DNA from: Spirochaetaceae bacterium
GTDB lineage: Bacteria > Spirochaetota > Spirochaetia > Sphaerochaetales > Sphaerochaetaceae
Direction: 5' to 3'
Assembly (NCBI GenBank): GCA_003454065.1
Contig: DMKZ01000035.1
Span: 1-12,589 of the forward strand
DNA length: 12,589 nucleotides
The notes under the pieces were generated by a model. That model did not search any database. It was not told where the DNA came from and saw only the letters and a list, made by a program, of their open reading frames with translations. This document shows, piece by piece, positions 1-7,009 of the stretch; position 1 is the first letter of the stretch, and every line of letters starts with the position of its first letter. A program made the position numbers and the translations under genes.

Positions 1-1
1 T

Positions 2-700
2 GGTGCTTTCGGCGGATGCGTATCGCTTGCCGAGATCACGCTGCCTTTTGCAGGGCTTTTCAAGGATGGGACAACCCTTCCCTACGGCTATCATTTCGCG
101 CGCATTTTCGGTAGTTACGAGTTCAAGGACTTCAAGTACGGGATTCTTTCGTACGGTTCTAGGAAGGTAGAGCAGATAAATCAGGGTTCGTCAAGTGAAA
201 AAACCACATATTATGTTCCCGAATCGCTGAGGAAGGTCACTATTTTGGGCGGAGATGTCGGTTATGGCGCCTTTAGCGGTTGCGACAGGATAAGGCAAGT
301 GATTCTTGATGATGCAGTCGCCTCGATAGGCGATAAGGCTTTTATGGATTGCTCATGGCTTGACTCGGTCAGACTTCCTGGAAACTTGGCGTCCTTGGGG
401 GCGCAGCAGATTTTCGTGGGCTGCAATTCCCTTGATTATATGCTTTTACCAGCCAGTTGCAAAACAATATCTTCCGGAATCTTCCTTTCGTCTTGGGATT
501 CGTATCCAATATATCTTGAGGCGGCTGATTCGGCTGATATCAGCGGCTTTGCTGCGGGTTGGAATAAAAAGGACGAAAGCAGCAACCATGAGTATTATTT
601 CTACAGCGAGAACGAGCCTACAACCGTACAGAGGCAGTCAGGAAAAAAATATTGGCATTACGATGGGACGAAAGAGAACAGTATAGCGGTTTGGGAATGA
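2..700 (+). CDS. BspA-type leucine-rich-repeat surface protein, C-terminal part
   Basis: The reading frame is open from the left edge (codon phase at base 2) to a TGA at 698-700, so the true start lies outside the window; the first internal ATG (245) is not the gene start. Visible repeats have the LRR_5/BspA pattern: a GAFxGC or AFMDC turn followed by hydrophobic strands such as LDSVRLPGNLASLG and IRQVILDDAVASIG. The C-terminus ends in YYFYSENEPT, a short linker, then KYWHYDGT and a final IAVWE, an aromatic tail seen on many secreted BspA-like proteins of anaerobes. Such proteins are generally surface-exposed and take part in adhesion or host-protein binding; that role is inferred from the family. 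It is followed after 67 bases by the next gene on the same strand, with no convincing hairpin between them. Confidence 0.85.
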   Translation, partial: GAFGGCVSLAEITLPFAGLFKDGTTLPYGYHFARIFGSYEFKDFKYGILSYGSRKVEQINQGSSSEKTTYYVPESLRKVTILGGDVGYGAFSGCDRIRQVILDDAVASIGDKAFMDCSWLDSVRLPGNLASLGAQQIFVGCNSLDYMLLPASCKTISSGIFLSSWDSYPIYLEAADSADISGFAAGWNKKDESSNHEYYFYSENEPTTVQRQSGKKYWHYDGTKENSIAVWE

Positions 701-767
701 TTGGCGAGCTTGGAAAGCAATGAAAGGCATTTGCGTTTGAAAGCTTATCTGAAGTGCAGGTGGATAT

Positions 768-1313
768 ATGCCGAGAGCGAAGAATAAGGAAGAGATGAAT
801 AGCATGGCGAAGCGGAAATTCGCCGAATTGAACGAGTTAGTCGGAAGCCTGACGGATAAAGAGCTCGGTTCGGAATTCGACTTTTCGAATGATAAGTCCA
901 AGACCGAAAGCCATTGGAAGAGAGACAAGAATCTCAGGGATGTGCTGGTGCATCTGCATGAATGGCATGTTCTGCTGTTGAAGTGGGTCGAAGCAAACAC
1001 CAGTGGAGTTCCGGCGTCGTTTCTGCCGGAAGAATACAATTGGAAGACATACCCTCAGATGAACGTCGAATTTTTTAACAAACATCAGAAAACGCCGCTT
1101 GAGAAGGCCAAGGATTTATTATACGATTCTCATGCGAAAGTCATGGAATTGGCGGAAAAGTTCAGTGACGACGAGCTCTTCGTGAAAAAGCATTTTGATT
1201 GGATCGGAACTTCAAATCTCGGGTCGTATTTCATCTCCACCACCTCTTCGCATTATGATTGGGCAATCAAGAAGCTCAAGGCGCATAGGAAAGCGCTTTC
1301 GATGAAACCGTGA
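768..1313 (+). CDS. ClbS/DfsB family (DUF1706) four-helix-bundle protein
   Basis: A protein of 181 aa beginning MPRAKNKEEM with an AGGTGG ribosome binding site just upstream (about 757-762). It has the helical pattern of the DUF1706/ClbS-DfsB family: an N-terminal helix (LNELVGSLTDKEL), the segment KRDKNLRDVLVHLHEWHVLL near residues 52-70, the PEEYNWKTYPQMNVEFF stretch in the middle, and a C-terminal WIGTSNLGSYFISTTSSHYDWA helix. The length matches the family (about 170-190 aa). ClbS itself is the colibactin self-resistance protein, but most members are uncharacterised and also resemble DinB-like folds, so the substrate here is unknown. Its TGA stop overlaps the GTG of the amidohydrolase gene (GTGA), indicating translational coupling. 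Family assignment is by eye. Confidence 0.82.
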   Translation: MPRAKNKEEMNSMAKRKFAELNELVGSLTDKELGSEFDFSNDKSKTESHWKRDKNLRDVLVHLHEWHVLLLKWVEANTSGVPASFLPEEYNWKTYPQMNVEFFNKHQKTPLEKAKDLLYDSHAKVMELAEKFSDDELFVKKHFDWIGTSNLGSYFISTTSSHYDWAIKKLKAHRKALSMKP

Positions 1314-2134
1314 GCAAATCGGTTGTTGCCGGCAAGGCGAATGTAATAAACGCTCATGTTCATATCTATCCTGATAAGATAGCGCAGAAGGCCGCAAGTT
1401 CCATTGGGGCTTTTTATGGCGTGCATATCGAGCATGACGGAACGATTGCAAGCCTATTGAAGGAAAACAAGGAAATGGGCATAGATAAGTGCTTGGTTCA
1501 TTCGGTGGCTACGACGGTCCATCAGGTCGCTTCCATAAACGGTTTCATATACGAGCAGACAAGATTGCATGACGAATTCATCGGATTTATGACGCTGCAT
1601 CCGGATATGAGCAAGGAAGAAATAAAAGATGAAGTGGATAAGTGCATAGGACTTGGGTTGTGCGGAGTGAAATTGCACCCTGATTGCCAGGGTTTTTATG
1701 TTGACGAGAAAAGAGCTGCGAAGATATATGATGCAATAGCGGGGAAGATGCCTGTTTTGATTCATATGGGCGATGCCAGATATGACTATTCGTCCGTCAG
1801 CCGATTGATTCCGATTCTTAACGATTACGAGCAGTTGCAGGTCATTGCGGCGCATTTCGGCGGGTATCAGCGTTGGGATGAAGTAGGGCTTTACCATAAG
1901 GCGAAACATTCGAACTTCCATTTCGACACATCCTCTTCCCTGTATTATCTGTCAAAAGAAAAGGCATTGGGTTTTATCAGGGATTTCGGCGTGGAGAAGT
2001 TCTTTTTCGGCACGGATTTCCCTATGTGGCCGGCGAAAGACGAGCTCAAACGCATGGATTCGCTCGGATTGCCTGATGCTGAAAGAGAAATGGTGATGGG
2101 AAAGAATTTGGAAAGATTTTTGAGATTGCCGTAA
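1310..2134 (+). CDS. amidohydrolase_2 family metal-dependent hydrolase (TIM barrel)
   Basis: A protein of 274 aa starting at a GTG inside the stop of the previous gene. It shows the ACMSD/amidohydrolase_2 signature in order: HxH (H16, H18 in NAHVHIYPD) at the end of the first barrel strand, GVKLHPD around H123, VLIHMGD at H152, VIAAHFGG at H182 and FFFGTDFPMW with D236. These are the expected metal ligands and catalytic residues of a zinc- or manganese-type cytoplasmic hydrolase or decarboxylase. The length is normal for the family and no residue appears lost. The substrate cannot be told from the sequence. Its neighbours are a ClbS-like protein before and an acyl-CoA thioesterase after, with a single base between stop and the next start, so the three are probably one transcript. 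Confidence 0.88.
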   Translation: MSKSVVAGKANVINAHVHIYPDKIAQKAASSIGAFYGVHIEHDGTIASLLKENKEMGIDKCLVHSVATTVHQVASINGFIYEQTRLHDEFIGFMTLHPDMSKEEIKDEVDKCIGLGLCGVKLHPDCQGFYVDEKRAAKIYDAIAGKMPVLIHMGDARYDYSSVSRLIPILNDYEQLQVIAAHFGGYQRWDEVGLYHKAKHSNFHFDTSSSLYYLSKEKALGFIRDFGVEKFFFGTDFPMWPAKDELKRMDSLGLPDAEREMVMGKNLERFLRLP

Positions 2135-2135
2135 G

Positions 2136-2570
2136 TTGCCTATGAGAGAATATTGTCATACGGTTCAATATTATGAAACGGACAAGATGGGCATTACTCA
2201 TCATTCCAATTACATCAGGTGGATGGAAGAGGCGCGGGCGGATTTCCTAGTCCAAGCAGGCTGGCCGTTTGATAGATTGGAGGCTATGGGGCTTGCAAGC
2301 CCTGTCATAGGATTGGATATCAGATATTTCCATGCCACGACGTTTTCGGACAAGGTGCGAATAGAAACGCGTCTTATCGACTTCGGCATCGCCAAATTCA
2401 AAGTCGCCTATAAGATGTTCTGCCACGACAGGTGCGTATGCGAAGGCCATTCGGAGCATGGATTGGTGGCCATTGGCGGGCGACCTATTCGCATAAACGA
2501 GAAGTTCCCGGATTTTTATAATAGCATGCTTTCCGAAATGAAAGAGGAAGAGCCTGGAAAAAGGCATTAG
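2136..2570 (+). CDS. acyl-CoA thioesterase, hot-dog fold (YbgC/4HBT family)
   Basis: A protein of 144 aa (142 aa if the ATG at 2142 is used; the TTG at 2136 is 1 base after the upstream stop). It carries the YbgC/4-hydroxybenzoyl-CoA thioesterase signature near the N-terminus: YYETDKMGITHHSNYIRWME, in which D16 and H23 occupy the positions of the catalytic Asp and the His of the DxxGxxxH motif. The central helix (RWMEEARADFL) and the following beta strands (IETRLIDFGIAKFKVAY) fit a single hot-dog domain of the usual 130-145 aa. It would hydrolyse acyl-CoA thioesters in the cytoplasm. It closes the three-gene operon and stops with TAG, which shows that TAG is an ordinary stop codon in this genome. 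Confidence 0.88.
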   Translation: MPMREYCHTVQYYETDKMGITHHSNYIRWMEEARADFLVQAGWPFDRLEAMGLASPVIGLDIRYFHATTFSDKVRIETRLIDFGIAKFKVAYKMFCHDRCVCEGHSEHGLVAIGGRPIRINEKFPDFYNSMLSEMKEEEPGKRH

Positions 2571-2670
2571 CTGAAATTTGACTATATTTCTGTAGAATTT
2601 GCTTGAAATTCGGATGTTTTCATGTTCAAGCGTAAGATATACGATGATTTGTTGAAATGGAAAAAACATA

Positions 2671-2691
2671 GGTGCTTGCATAGTTAAGGAG
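2671..2691 (+). repeat. left terminal inverted repeat of the IS1595-type element
   Basis: Reads GGTGCTTGCA followed by TAGTTAAGGAG. It pairs with the reverse complement of 3392-3412 at 19 of 21 positions; the two differences are at positions 3 and 6. Confidence 0.85.
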
Positions 2692-2723
2692 CAATTATTC
2701 CTCCTATTTCTTTGCTTTTAGCA

Positions 2724-3371
2724 CTACATTATATACAGCTTTTTAATGAGCTTGTACAAGTCTTCATCCCTGTGGTTATACCGACATTCGCATTCCTTCA
2801 GATGAAGGATGAAATTGTTTGAGGAGCACCCGTTGAACTTGGCGAGCCTTCCTTTCGCAAAGCTCCAGAAGTTCCCTATCCAGTTGACATGGCTCTTTCC
2901 CCTGGCGAACTCACATCTCTAATGGAACACCCCATAATGGTCGTACCCATTGACAACCAAACCGTCGTAAGCTTTCCAGCCGTCGGTGTGAATAGTGGAT
3001 TTTTCCAATGCCATGCCTTTGATTATTGGCATGAGCGCCTCTTTCGAGCAATTCGGGACGATTGTGACAAAAACCTTATCGCCTCTTTTAAGCAAGCCGA
3101 AAACAGGGGTTTTGCCGGCAGCGCCCCTTCCTCGTTTTCCTCTGATTCTTCTCGCGTCGAAGTAGGATTCGTCCGGTTTGTGTTCGCCGACCTCCGCTTC
3201 TGCCTCTCTTATGCTTTCTAGAAATATCTCTTTTCCGAGAAGATTGAAGTATCTGTTTACCGTATTTCTATTCAGGTTGCAAAAGTCTGAAGTTTGCAAT
3301 GCTGTGAGGTCGTTTTTGAAGCATGAAAACAGCAGCCGTTTTTTCTTATCGCTAATTCTTTGAAATGCCAT
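2724..3371 (-). pseudogene. IS1595/ISXO2-like transposase with in-frame amber stop
   Basis: The minus-strand frame starts MAFQRISDKKKRLLF with an N-terminal helix-turn-helix-like segment (LQTSDFCNLNRNTVNRYFNL) and the DDE domain: first Asp in DESYFDARR, second Asp in STIHTDGWKAYDG. A TAG at 2919-2921 interrupts it after YDHYGVFH. The same frame then continues RCEFARGKSHVNWIGNFW, SFAKGRLAKFNGCSS and LHLKECECRYNHR to a final stop at 2724-2726, so this is one 215-codon gene with a nonsense mutation, not a frameshift. In the conserved HVNGIExFW motif the Gly is Trp and the catalytic Glu is Gly, so readthrough would still give a defective enzyme. Total length is normal for ISXO2-like transposases. 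Confidence 0.85.
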
Positions 3372-3391
3372 AAGTCAAAGTGTAATTTATA

Positions 3392-3412
3392 CTCCTTAAC
3401 TATGCAGGCGCC
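3392..3412 (-). repeat. right terminal inverted repeat of the IS1595-type element
   Basis: On the minus strand it reads GGCGCCTGCA followed by TAGTTAAGGAG, matching the left end with two differences. It lies 20 bases upstream of the transposase ATG (3371). Confidence 0.85.
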
Positions 3413-3595
3413 TACTGAAAAAACGTATTACCAAGTGTCATCTTCCGTATTGGATGAAAAAACATTTGAAAGAGAGATTTCACCATTCAGGAAAATAAGA
3501 GACAATTACAAAAAGGTTCTATTGACATTGGACGAGCTACCTATGAATTATGATGGCATTCGATAGGTCAGTTTGATAAAATGGTTGCTCAAGGA

Positions 3596-3624
3596 TTGAT
3601 GATTAGGGATGGGCGATATATAAT
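3596..3624 (+). promoter_or_regulatory. predicted sigma70-type promoter upstream of ATPase B
   Basis: TTGATG (3596-3601), a 17-base spacer and a perfect TATAAT (3619-3624). The expected start of transcription is near 3631, inside the first of the tandem palindromes, about 70 bases before the ATPase B start codon at 3701. Confidence 0.5.
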
Positions 3625-3628
3625 AAAT

Positions 3629-3674
3629 CATACTCAAACGTTGAAATTACACATACTCAACCGTTGAAATTTAC
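3629..3674 (+). repeat. tandem repeat with paired palindromes, candidate operator
   Basis: Two head-to-tail copies of a ~23-base unit (CATACTCAAMCGTTGAAAT plus TTAC or TAC) at 3629-3650 and 3652-3674. Each contains a short palindrome: TCAAACGTTGA (3634-3644) and TCAACCGTTGA (3657-3667; arms TCAAC/GTTGA). They sit at and just after the predicted transcription start, where a repressor would act. The regulator is unknown. Confidence 0.45.
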
Positions 3675-3700
3675 AAATATGATGTGGTATGATAAACGGT

Positions 3701-4995
3701 ATGAGTGAAAAAGACATAGGTAAAATTGCTGATGCAAGCAAGTATAGGCCGCGTACACCGACAGAAAAATAGAGAATTATCTGAAAGTCGCTCCAGCGGT
3801 TTGCATAGAAGGCCCGAAGTGGTGCGGCAAGACATGGACCTCTTCCATGCATGCCAAAAGTGAATTTCAGGTTGGATTGCCTGGTGACGATTTTCAAAAC
3901 AGAAGGTTGGCGGAGATGTCTCCTGATATCGTACTCGATGGCGAGAAGCCGAGACTTATAGACGAATGGCAGGAGGTTCCATCGCTGTGGGATGTAGTTC
4001 GTAGCTATGCGGACAGATATGAAAACAAAGGAGTGTTCATCTTGACAGGGTCTGCAACTCCGAACAGGAAGGGGGTTCTGCACTCCGGAGCCGGCCGTAT
4101 TGCCAAATTGAAAATGAGACCTATGTCGCTTTTCGAATCCGGTGATTCATCCGGCGTCATTTCGCTTTCGGAATTATGCGCAGGCAAGGTACAAGATAGG
4201 GCTACGGGCGAGGTTTCGCTTCTGCATCTTGCGGAATTGATTGTGAGAGGCGGATGGCCAGGCAACATAGATGCTCCGATGAATTTGATATCTTATATGC
4301 CGGAATCATACATCAACTCGGTGTTGGAAAATGATTTCGTAGATGGCGTGAAATACGATAGGCATAAGATGCGTTTGCTTTTGAAATCGATAGCGCGAAA
4401 CGAAAGCACGCTTGCAACAAAAAAGACTTTGCTTGCGGATATGGAGGGGAATGAAGGGGAAAAATTGAATCCGGAAACCGTTTCCGTGTATCTTGATGTC
4501 TTCGAAAGGATGTTCTTGCTTGATAATCAAGAGCCGTTCTCGCCTTGTTGCCGTTCGTCGCTAAGAGTGAAGCAGGCAAGTAAGATTCACCTTGCCGATC
4601 CGTCGTTGGCCTGCGCGCTGCTGGGGATTTCTCCAGAGGGGCTGGTATCGGATCTGAATACGTTCGGATTCCTTTTCGAAGCATTGGCGGAGAGGGATTT
4701 GAGAATATACGCTGATTCCTTTTCGGCGAGGCTTTTTCATTATAGGGATTATCGCAATAATGAAATAGATGCGGTTGTGGAAAAGAAAGACGGCAGCTGG
4801 TTCGCTTTTGAGATCAAACTCGGATTCTCGCAGGTTGATGCAGCGGCTGCGAATCTTTTGAAAGTCAACTCGCTGATAGAGCGCAATGGCGGTCGGCGCG
4901 CATCGGGGCTGTTCGTGATAGCAGGACTGGCAAAAGCCGCATTCATGAGGCCGGATGGCGTTTACGTATTGCCTATTACGGCACTGAGGGAGTAG
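3701..4995 (+). pseudogene. DUF4143-type AAA ATPase with N-terminal frameshift (ATPase B)
   Basis: The natural start appears to be ATG 3701 (MSEKDIGKIADASKYRPR), but this frame ends at a TAG soon after. About one base is missing near 3754; the next frame continues TDRKIENYLKVAP, the expected sequence, and stays open to TAG 4993-4995. The Walker A loop GPKWCGKT (3811-3834) lies in that second frame but upstream of its first ATG (3847), so the open 382-aa frame by itself would lack the P-loop. Walker B is RLIDEW (about 3952-3969), followed by FILTGSATPN and RGGWPGN. The DUF4143 C-terminal domain has NEIDAVVEKKDGSWFAFEIK, a PD-(D/E)XK-like pattern. Apart from the frameshift, nothing is missing over about 430 codons. 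The break may be real decay or a sequencing error. The cellular role of this family is poorly known. Confidence 0.8.
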
Positions 4996-5034
4996 GGCGA
5001 GTTTGCGCAGAGGCGCTTTTCGGATATAACCTTA

Positions 5035-6492
5035 CTATTTCTTCACCTCGATCTCCGACGAGCAAATAGACCCAGTGGGGCAGACATACAGGCACAGGTG
5101 GCAGCCGACGCATTTTTTCGGGTCGAGGAGCGGTTTCCTATCATTGCCATAAGATATTGCCTGATGTCCGCCATCGCGGCAGGAGACATAGCATCTAAGG
5201 CAGCCTTGGCATGTGCTTTTGTTGAATTTGGGATAGATTACGATGTCGCGAGGCATCTCATCGGCATCAACAATGCTGTTAAGGGCGATGCCGCAGATTT
5301 TTTTGATAGAGGTACCGCGGTCGCGAAGGAAGAGAGCGAGGCCTTCCTTCAGGTCGTCGATTATGCGGTAGCCGTATTGCATGACAGCCGTAGTGATTTG
5401 GATGCTTGATGCGCCCACGGCAATGAACTCCATGGCATCCCTCCACGTTTCGATGCCGCCTATTCCCGATATATGCGCATTTTTGCATGCGGGGTTTTTG
5501 GCGATTTCCGATACGAAACGAAGTGCTATCGGCTTGACTGCGTTGCCGGAATAGCCGCCTACCGACAGCCTGTGAATATTCGGGCTTGTGCCTATCAGGC
5601 TTTTTATTGTGTTTATTGCGGCGAGCCCGTCGGCACCGCCTTTCATCGCGGCTTCTGCCGCATCGGACATTTTCGCAACATTCGGAGTGAGCTTCGATAG
5701 AACCGGTATCTTTACCGCTTTTTTAGCGGCGGCAGTGTATTTTTCAACCAATTCAGGGTGTGCTCCCATTTCGCTTCCCGTGCCTTTCTCAACCATGTTT
5801 GGACATGAGAAGTTCAACTCCAAGGCATCAGCGCCAGCATCTTCGCTTTCTTTGGCGAGCCTCGCCCATTCTTCCTCATTTCTTCCCATTATGGAAACGA
5901 GAAGGAACTTGCCAGGATAGTTTTTCTTAAGCTTTCTGAATGTCGCATAATTATCTTCCAGACTATGGTCTGAAAGTTGCTCCACGTTTTTAAACCCTGA
6001 AATGGTGTTGGCGGAATCCGTGATAGCGGCGAACCGCGGCGAGGTTTCCTTTATCGGGAATGCGCATATCGTCTTATAGCAAACGCCCGCCCATCCCGCT
6101 TCGAGCGCTCTGGCGCACATATCATACGATGAGGCTACAACTGAAGAGGAGAGCAGAAACGGGTTTTCGATTTTGATTCCGCAGATGTTTGTTTCGAGTC
6201 TTTTCCAATCTTTGTCGGATAGGGGTTTCGACAGCTTTTGTTCGCAGGTCTTGCTGATGATTTTTGGGATGTCGATATGCCTTGGGCAGGATTTCACGCA
6301 TTCTTTCGTTCCGCAATCTGCACATGGGTTGTCTTTTCCTATGGCGAGTCTGGCGCCGATGATGTTGTCGAGCCAGACGCTTTGCAATGCTTTGCCCAAC
6401 TTGATTTTGGCGCATGATTCGGCGCAGGGCGCATTGTGGCAGAGCATGCAACCTGCCATATCGATTCTGTTAGCTGTCTTAATGGAAGCCAT
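5035..6492 (-). CDS. PreA-like FMN and 4x[4Fe-4S] dihydropyrimidine dehydrogenase-type oxidoreductase
   Basis: A protein of 485 aa from ATG 6492 (MASIKTANRI), 1 base after the lipoprotein stop; an upstream ATG at 6567 would add 25 unconvincing residues. The N-terminal domain holds two cysteine sets, C15/C18/C23/C27 and C57/C60/C65/C69, like the Fe-S domain of dihydropyrimidine dehydrogenase (DPD) or PreT. Residues ~100-395 form the DHOD-type FMN barrel: LELNFSCPN (~224-232), VLSKLTPNV (~264-272), GGYSGNAVKPIALR, ISGIGGIETW. The C-terminus has two ferredoxin clusters, CQGCLRCYVSC (428-438) and CVGCHLCLYVC (461-471). PreA is usually ~410 aa and lacks the N-terminal domain; the FAD/NADPH domains of DPD or PreT are absent here. 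By eye, M242 stands where mammalian DPD has its catalytic Cys671. It is probably a cytoplasmic flavin-dependent reductase; substrate and electron partner are uncertain. Confidence 0.85.
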   Translation of the reverse strand: MASIKTANRIDMAGCMLCHNAPCAESCAKIKLGKALQSVWLDNIIGARLAIGKDNPCADCGTKECVKSCPRHIDIPKIISKTCEQKLSKPLSDKDWKRLETNICGIKIENPFLLSSSVVASSYDMCARALEAGWAGVCYKTICAFPIKETSPRFAAITDSANTISGFKNVEQLSDHSLEDNYATFRKLKKNYPGKFLLVSIMGRNEEEWARLAKESEDAGADALELNFSCPNMVEKGTGSEMGAHPELVEKYTAAAKKAVKIPVLSKLTPNVAKMSDAAEAAMKGGADGLAAINTIKSLIGTSPNIHRLSVGGYSGNAVKPIALRFVSEIAKNPACKNAHISGIGGIETWRDAMEFIAVGASSIQITTAVMQYGYRIIDDLKEGLALFLRDRGTSIKKICGIALNSIVDADEMPRDIVIYPKFNKSTCQGCLRCYVSCRDGGHQAISYGNDRKPLLDPKKCVGCHLCLYVCPTGSICSSEIEVKK

Positions 6493-6493
6493 A

Positions 6494-7003
6494 TTATTTT
6501 TGTCTAATTCTTTTAATTGTGCCTCTCCTTTCAAGAGTGGAAACAGTTGGATAGAAGCTGTCTTCATCCGCTTTTTCTATTATGAAAATCGTTGTTTGGG
6601 GTTCGACATCCTCTTCGTCCTGACTTAAAAGCTTGAACGTCCATGTTCCTGCAGGTGCATTGTATGATTCGACTAGCGTCTGCACTGAGTTATAGGTTAT
6701 TTCGCTTATGCCGTATTCGTTTGAATCGAATCCCGGCATTGGGTTGGCGAATTCCTTCTTGATGGTAGTATCGGTTATTGTCCATTTATCGTTCGGATAG
6801 TCTTCTCCGCCATCTTCAATGAACGTTCCGATGAACCAATCGAGAGAATTTGCATGCCCTGAAAAATCGCTTATTTTCGTTCCTGAAGCGATTATCGTTC
6901 CATCATTTTTGTTGTTGCCGTTTGTGTTTCCGTCGCTTGGACATGAAACCAAAAGGAAGGAAAGTGCGGTCAGCAGCAGGAATGCTAGCGTGTATTTTTT
7001 CAT
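6494..7003 (-). CDS. small secreted lipoprotein of unknown function
   Basis: A protein of 169 aa. The N-terminus is a classical lipoprotein signal: MKKYT, a hydrophobic stretch (residues 6-19) and the lipobox LVSC with C21 as the predicted lipidated residue. A flexible Asn/Gly-rich linker follows (SDGNTNGNNKNDG). The mature part is a small acidic domain with alternating strands (NDKWTITDTTIKKEF, TWTFKLLSQDEED, QTTIFIIEK), similar to lipocalin-like lipoproteins of gut anaerobes, though I do not recognise a family. The ribosome binding site AAGGAGG (7010-7016) is strong. Its stop lies 1 base before the PreA-like ATG, so the two are probably co-transcribed. A MITE-like element begins 16 bases upstream of the start codon, so any older promoter has been displaced. 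Confidence 0.82.
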   Translation of the reverse strand: MKKYTLAFLLLTALSFLLVSCPSDGNTNGNNKNDGTIIASGTKISDFSGHANSLDWFIGTFIEDGGEDYPNDKWTITDTTIKKEFANPMPGFDSNEYGISEITYNSVQTLVESYNAPAGTWTFKLLSQDEEDVEPQTTIFIIEKADEDSFYPTVSTLERRGTIKRIRQK

Positions 7004-7009
7004 TAATGA

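Larger units (their letters stand above)
2671..3412 (-). mobile_element. IS1595-family insertion sequence (ISXO2-like), decayed
   Basis: A 742-bp element bounded by imperfect 21-bp terminal inverted repeats and holding one transposase frame on the minus strand. Both ends begin GG and share GCATAGTTAAGGAG. IS1595 elements usually leave an 8-bp target duplication; here the 8 bases outside the left end (aaaacata) and right end (tactgaaa) do not match. That fits a copy whose flanks were rearranged, for example by deletion between two copies, and agrees with the missing middle of the host ATPase gene. The transposase has an in-frame stop and an altered catalytic motif, so the element should not move by itself. 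Confidence 0.82.
2622..3599 (+). pseudogene. DUF4143-type AAA ATPase, gutted and interrupted by an IS (relic A)
   Basis: Two pieces of one gene flank the IS. The left piece (2622-2669) reads MFKRKIYDDLLKWKKH, the typical N-terminus of a subgroup of DUF4143 ATPases just before the Walker A loop. The right piece (from 3413) reads TEKTYYQVSSSVLDEKTF and then REISPFRKIRDNYKKVLLTL, the typical C-terminal end of the same subgroup. After DELPMNYDGIR a frameshift occurs at about 3566; the neighbouring frame continues VSLIKWLLKD and stops at 3597-3599, as intact members do. Some 300-400 codons with the ATPase core are missing, more than a simple insertion would explain. The coordinates include the unrelated IS at 2671-3412. 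The family call is from memory of its conserved ends. Confidence 0.72.

Noticed and set aside
245..700. ATG 245 as start of a separate small LRR protein
   Set aside because: The same frame is open and repeat-like (GAFGGC, YYVPESLRKVTI) all the way to the window edge, so 245 is internal.
2919..2921. In-frame TAG in the transposase as possible recoding (for example pyrrolysine)
   Set aside because: TAG also ends the thioesterase (2570), ATPase B (4995) and the hypothetical gene (9002) where proteins end normally, the catalytic Glu is lost too, and a lipobox protein indicates a bacterium. A plain nonsense mutation is simpler.
3629..3674. Tandem repeat as a tiny CRISPR array
   Set aside because: Only two adjacent units with no spacer between them and no cas genes; the placement over a promoter fits an operator better.
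5005..5020. GCGC-AGAG-GCGC followed by TTTT as terminator of ATPase B
   Set aside because: The stem is only 4 base pairs and the T-run is short, so it does not reach what I would call a terminator. No other strong terminator was seen in the 39-base gap between the convergent genes.
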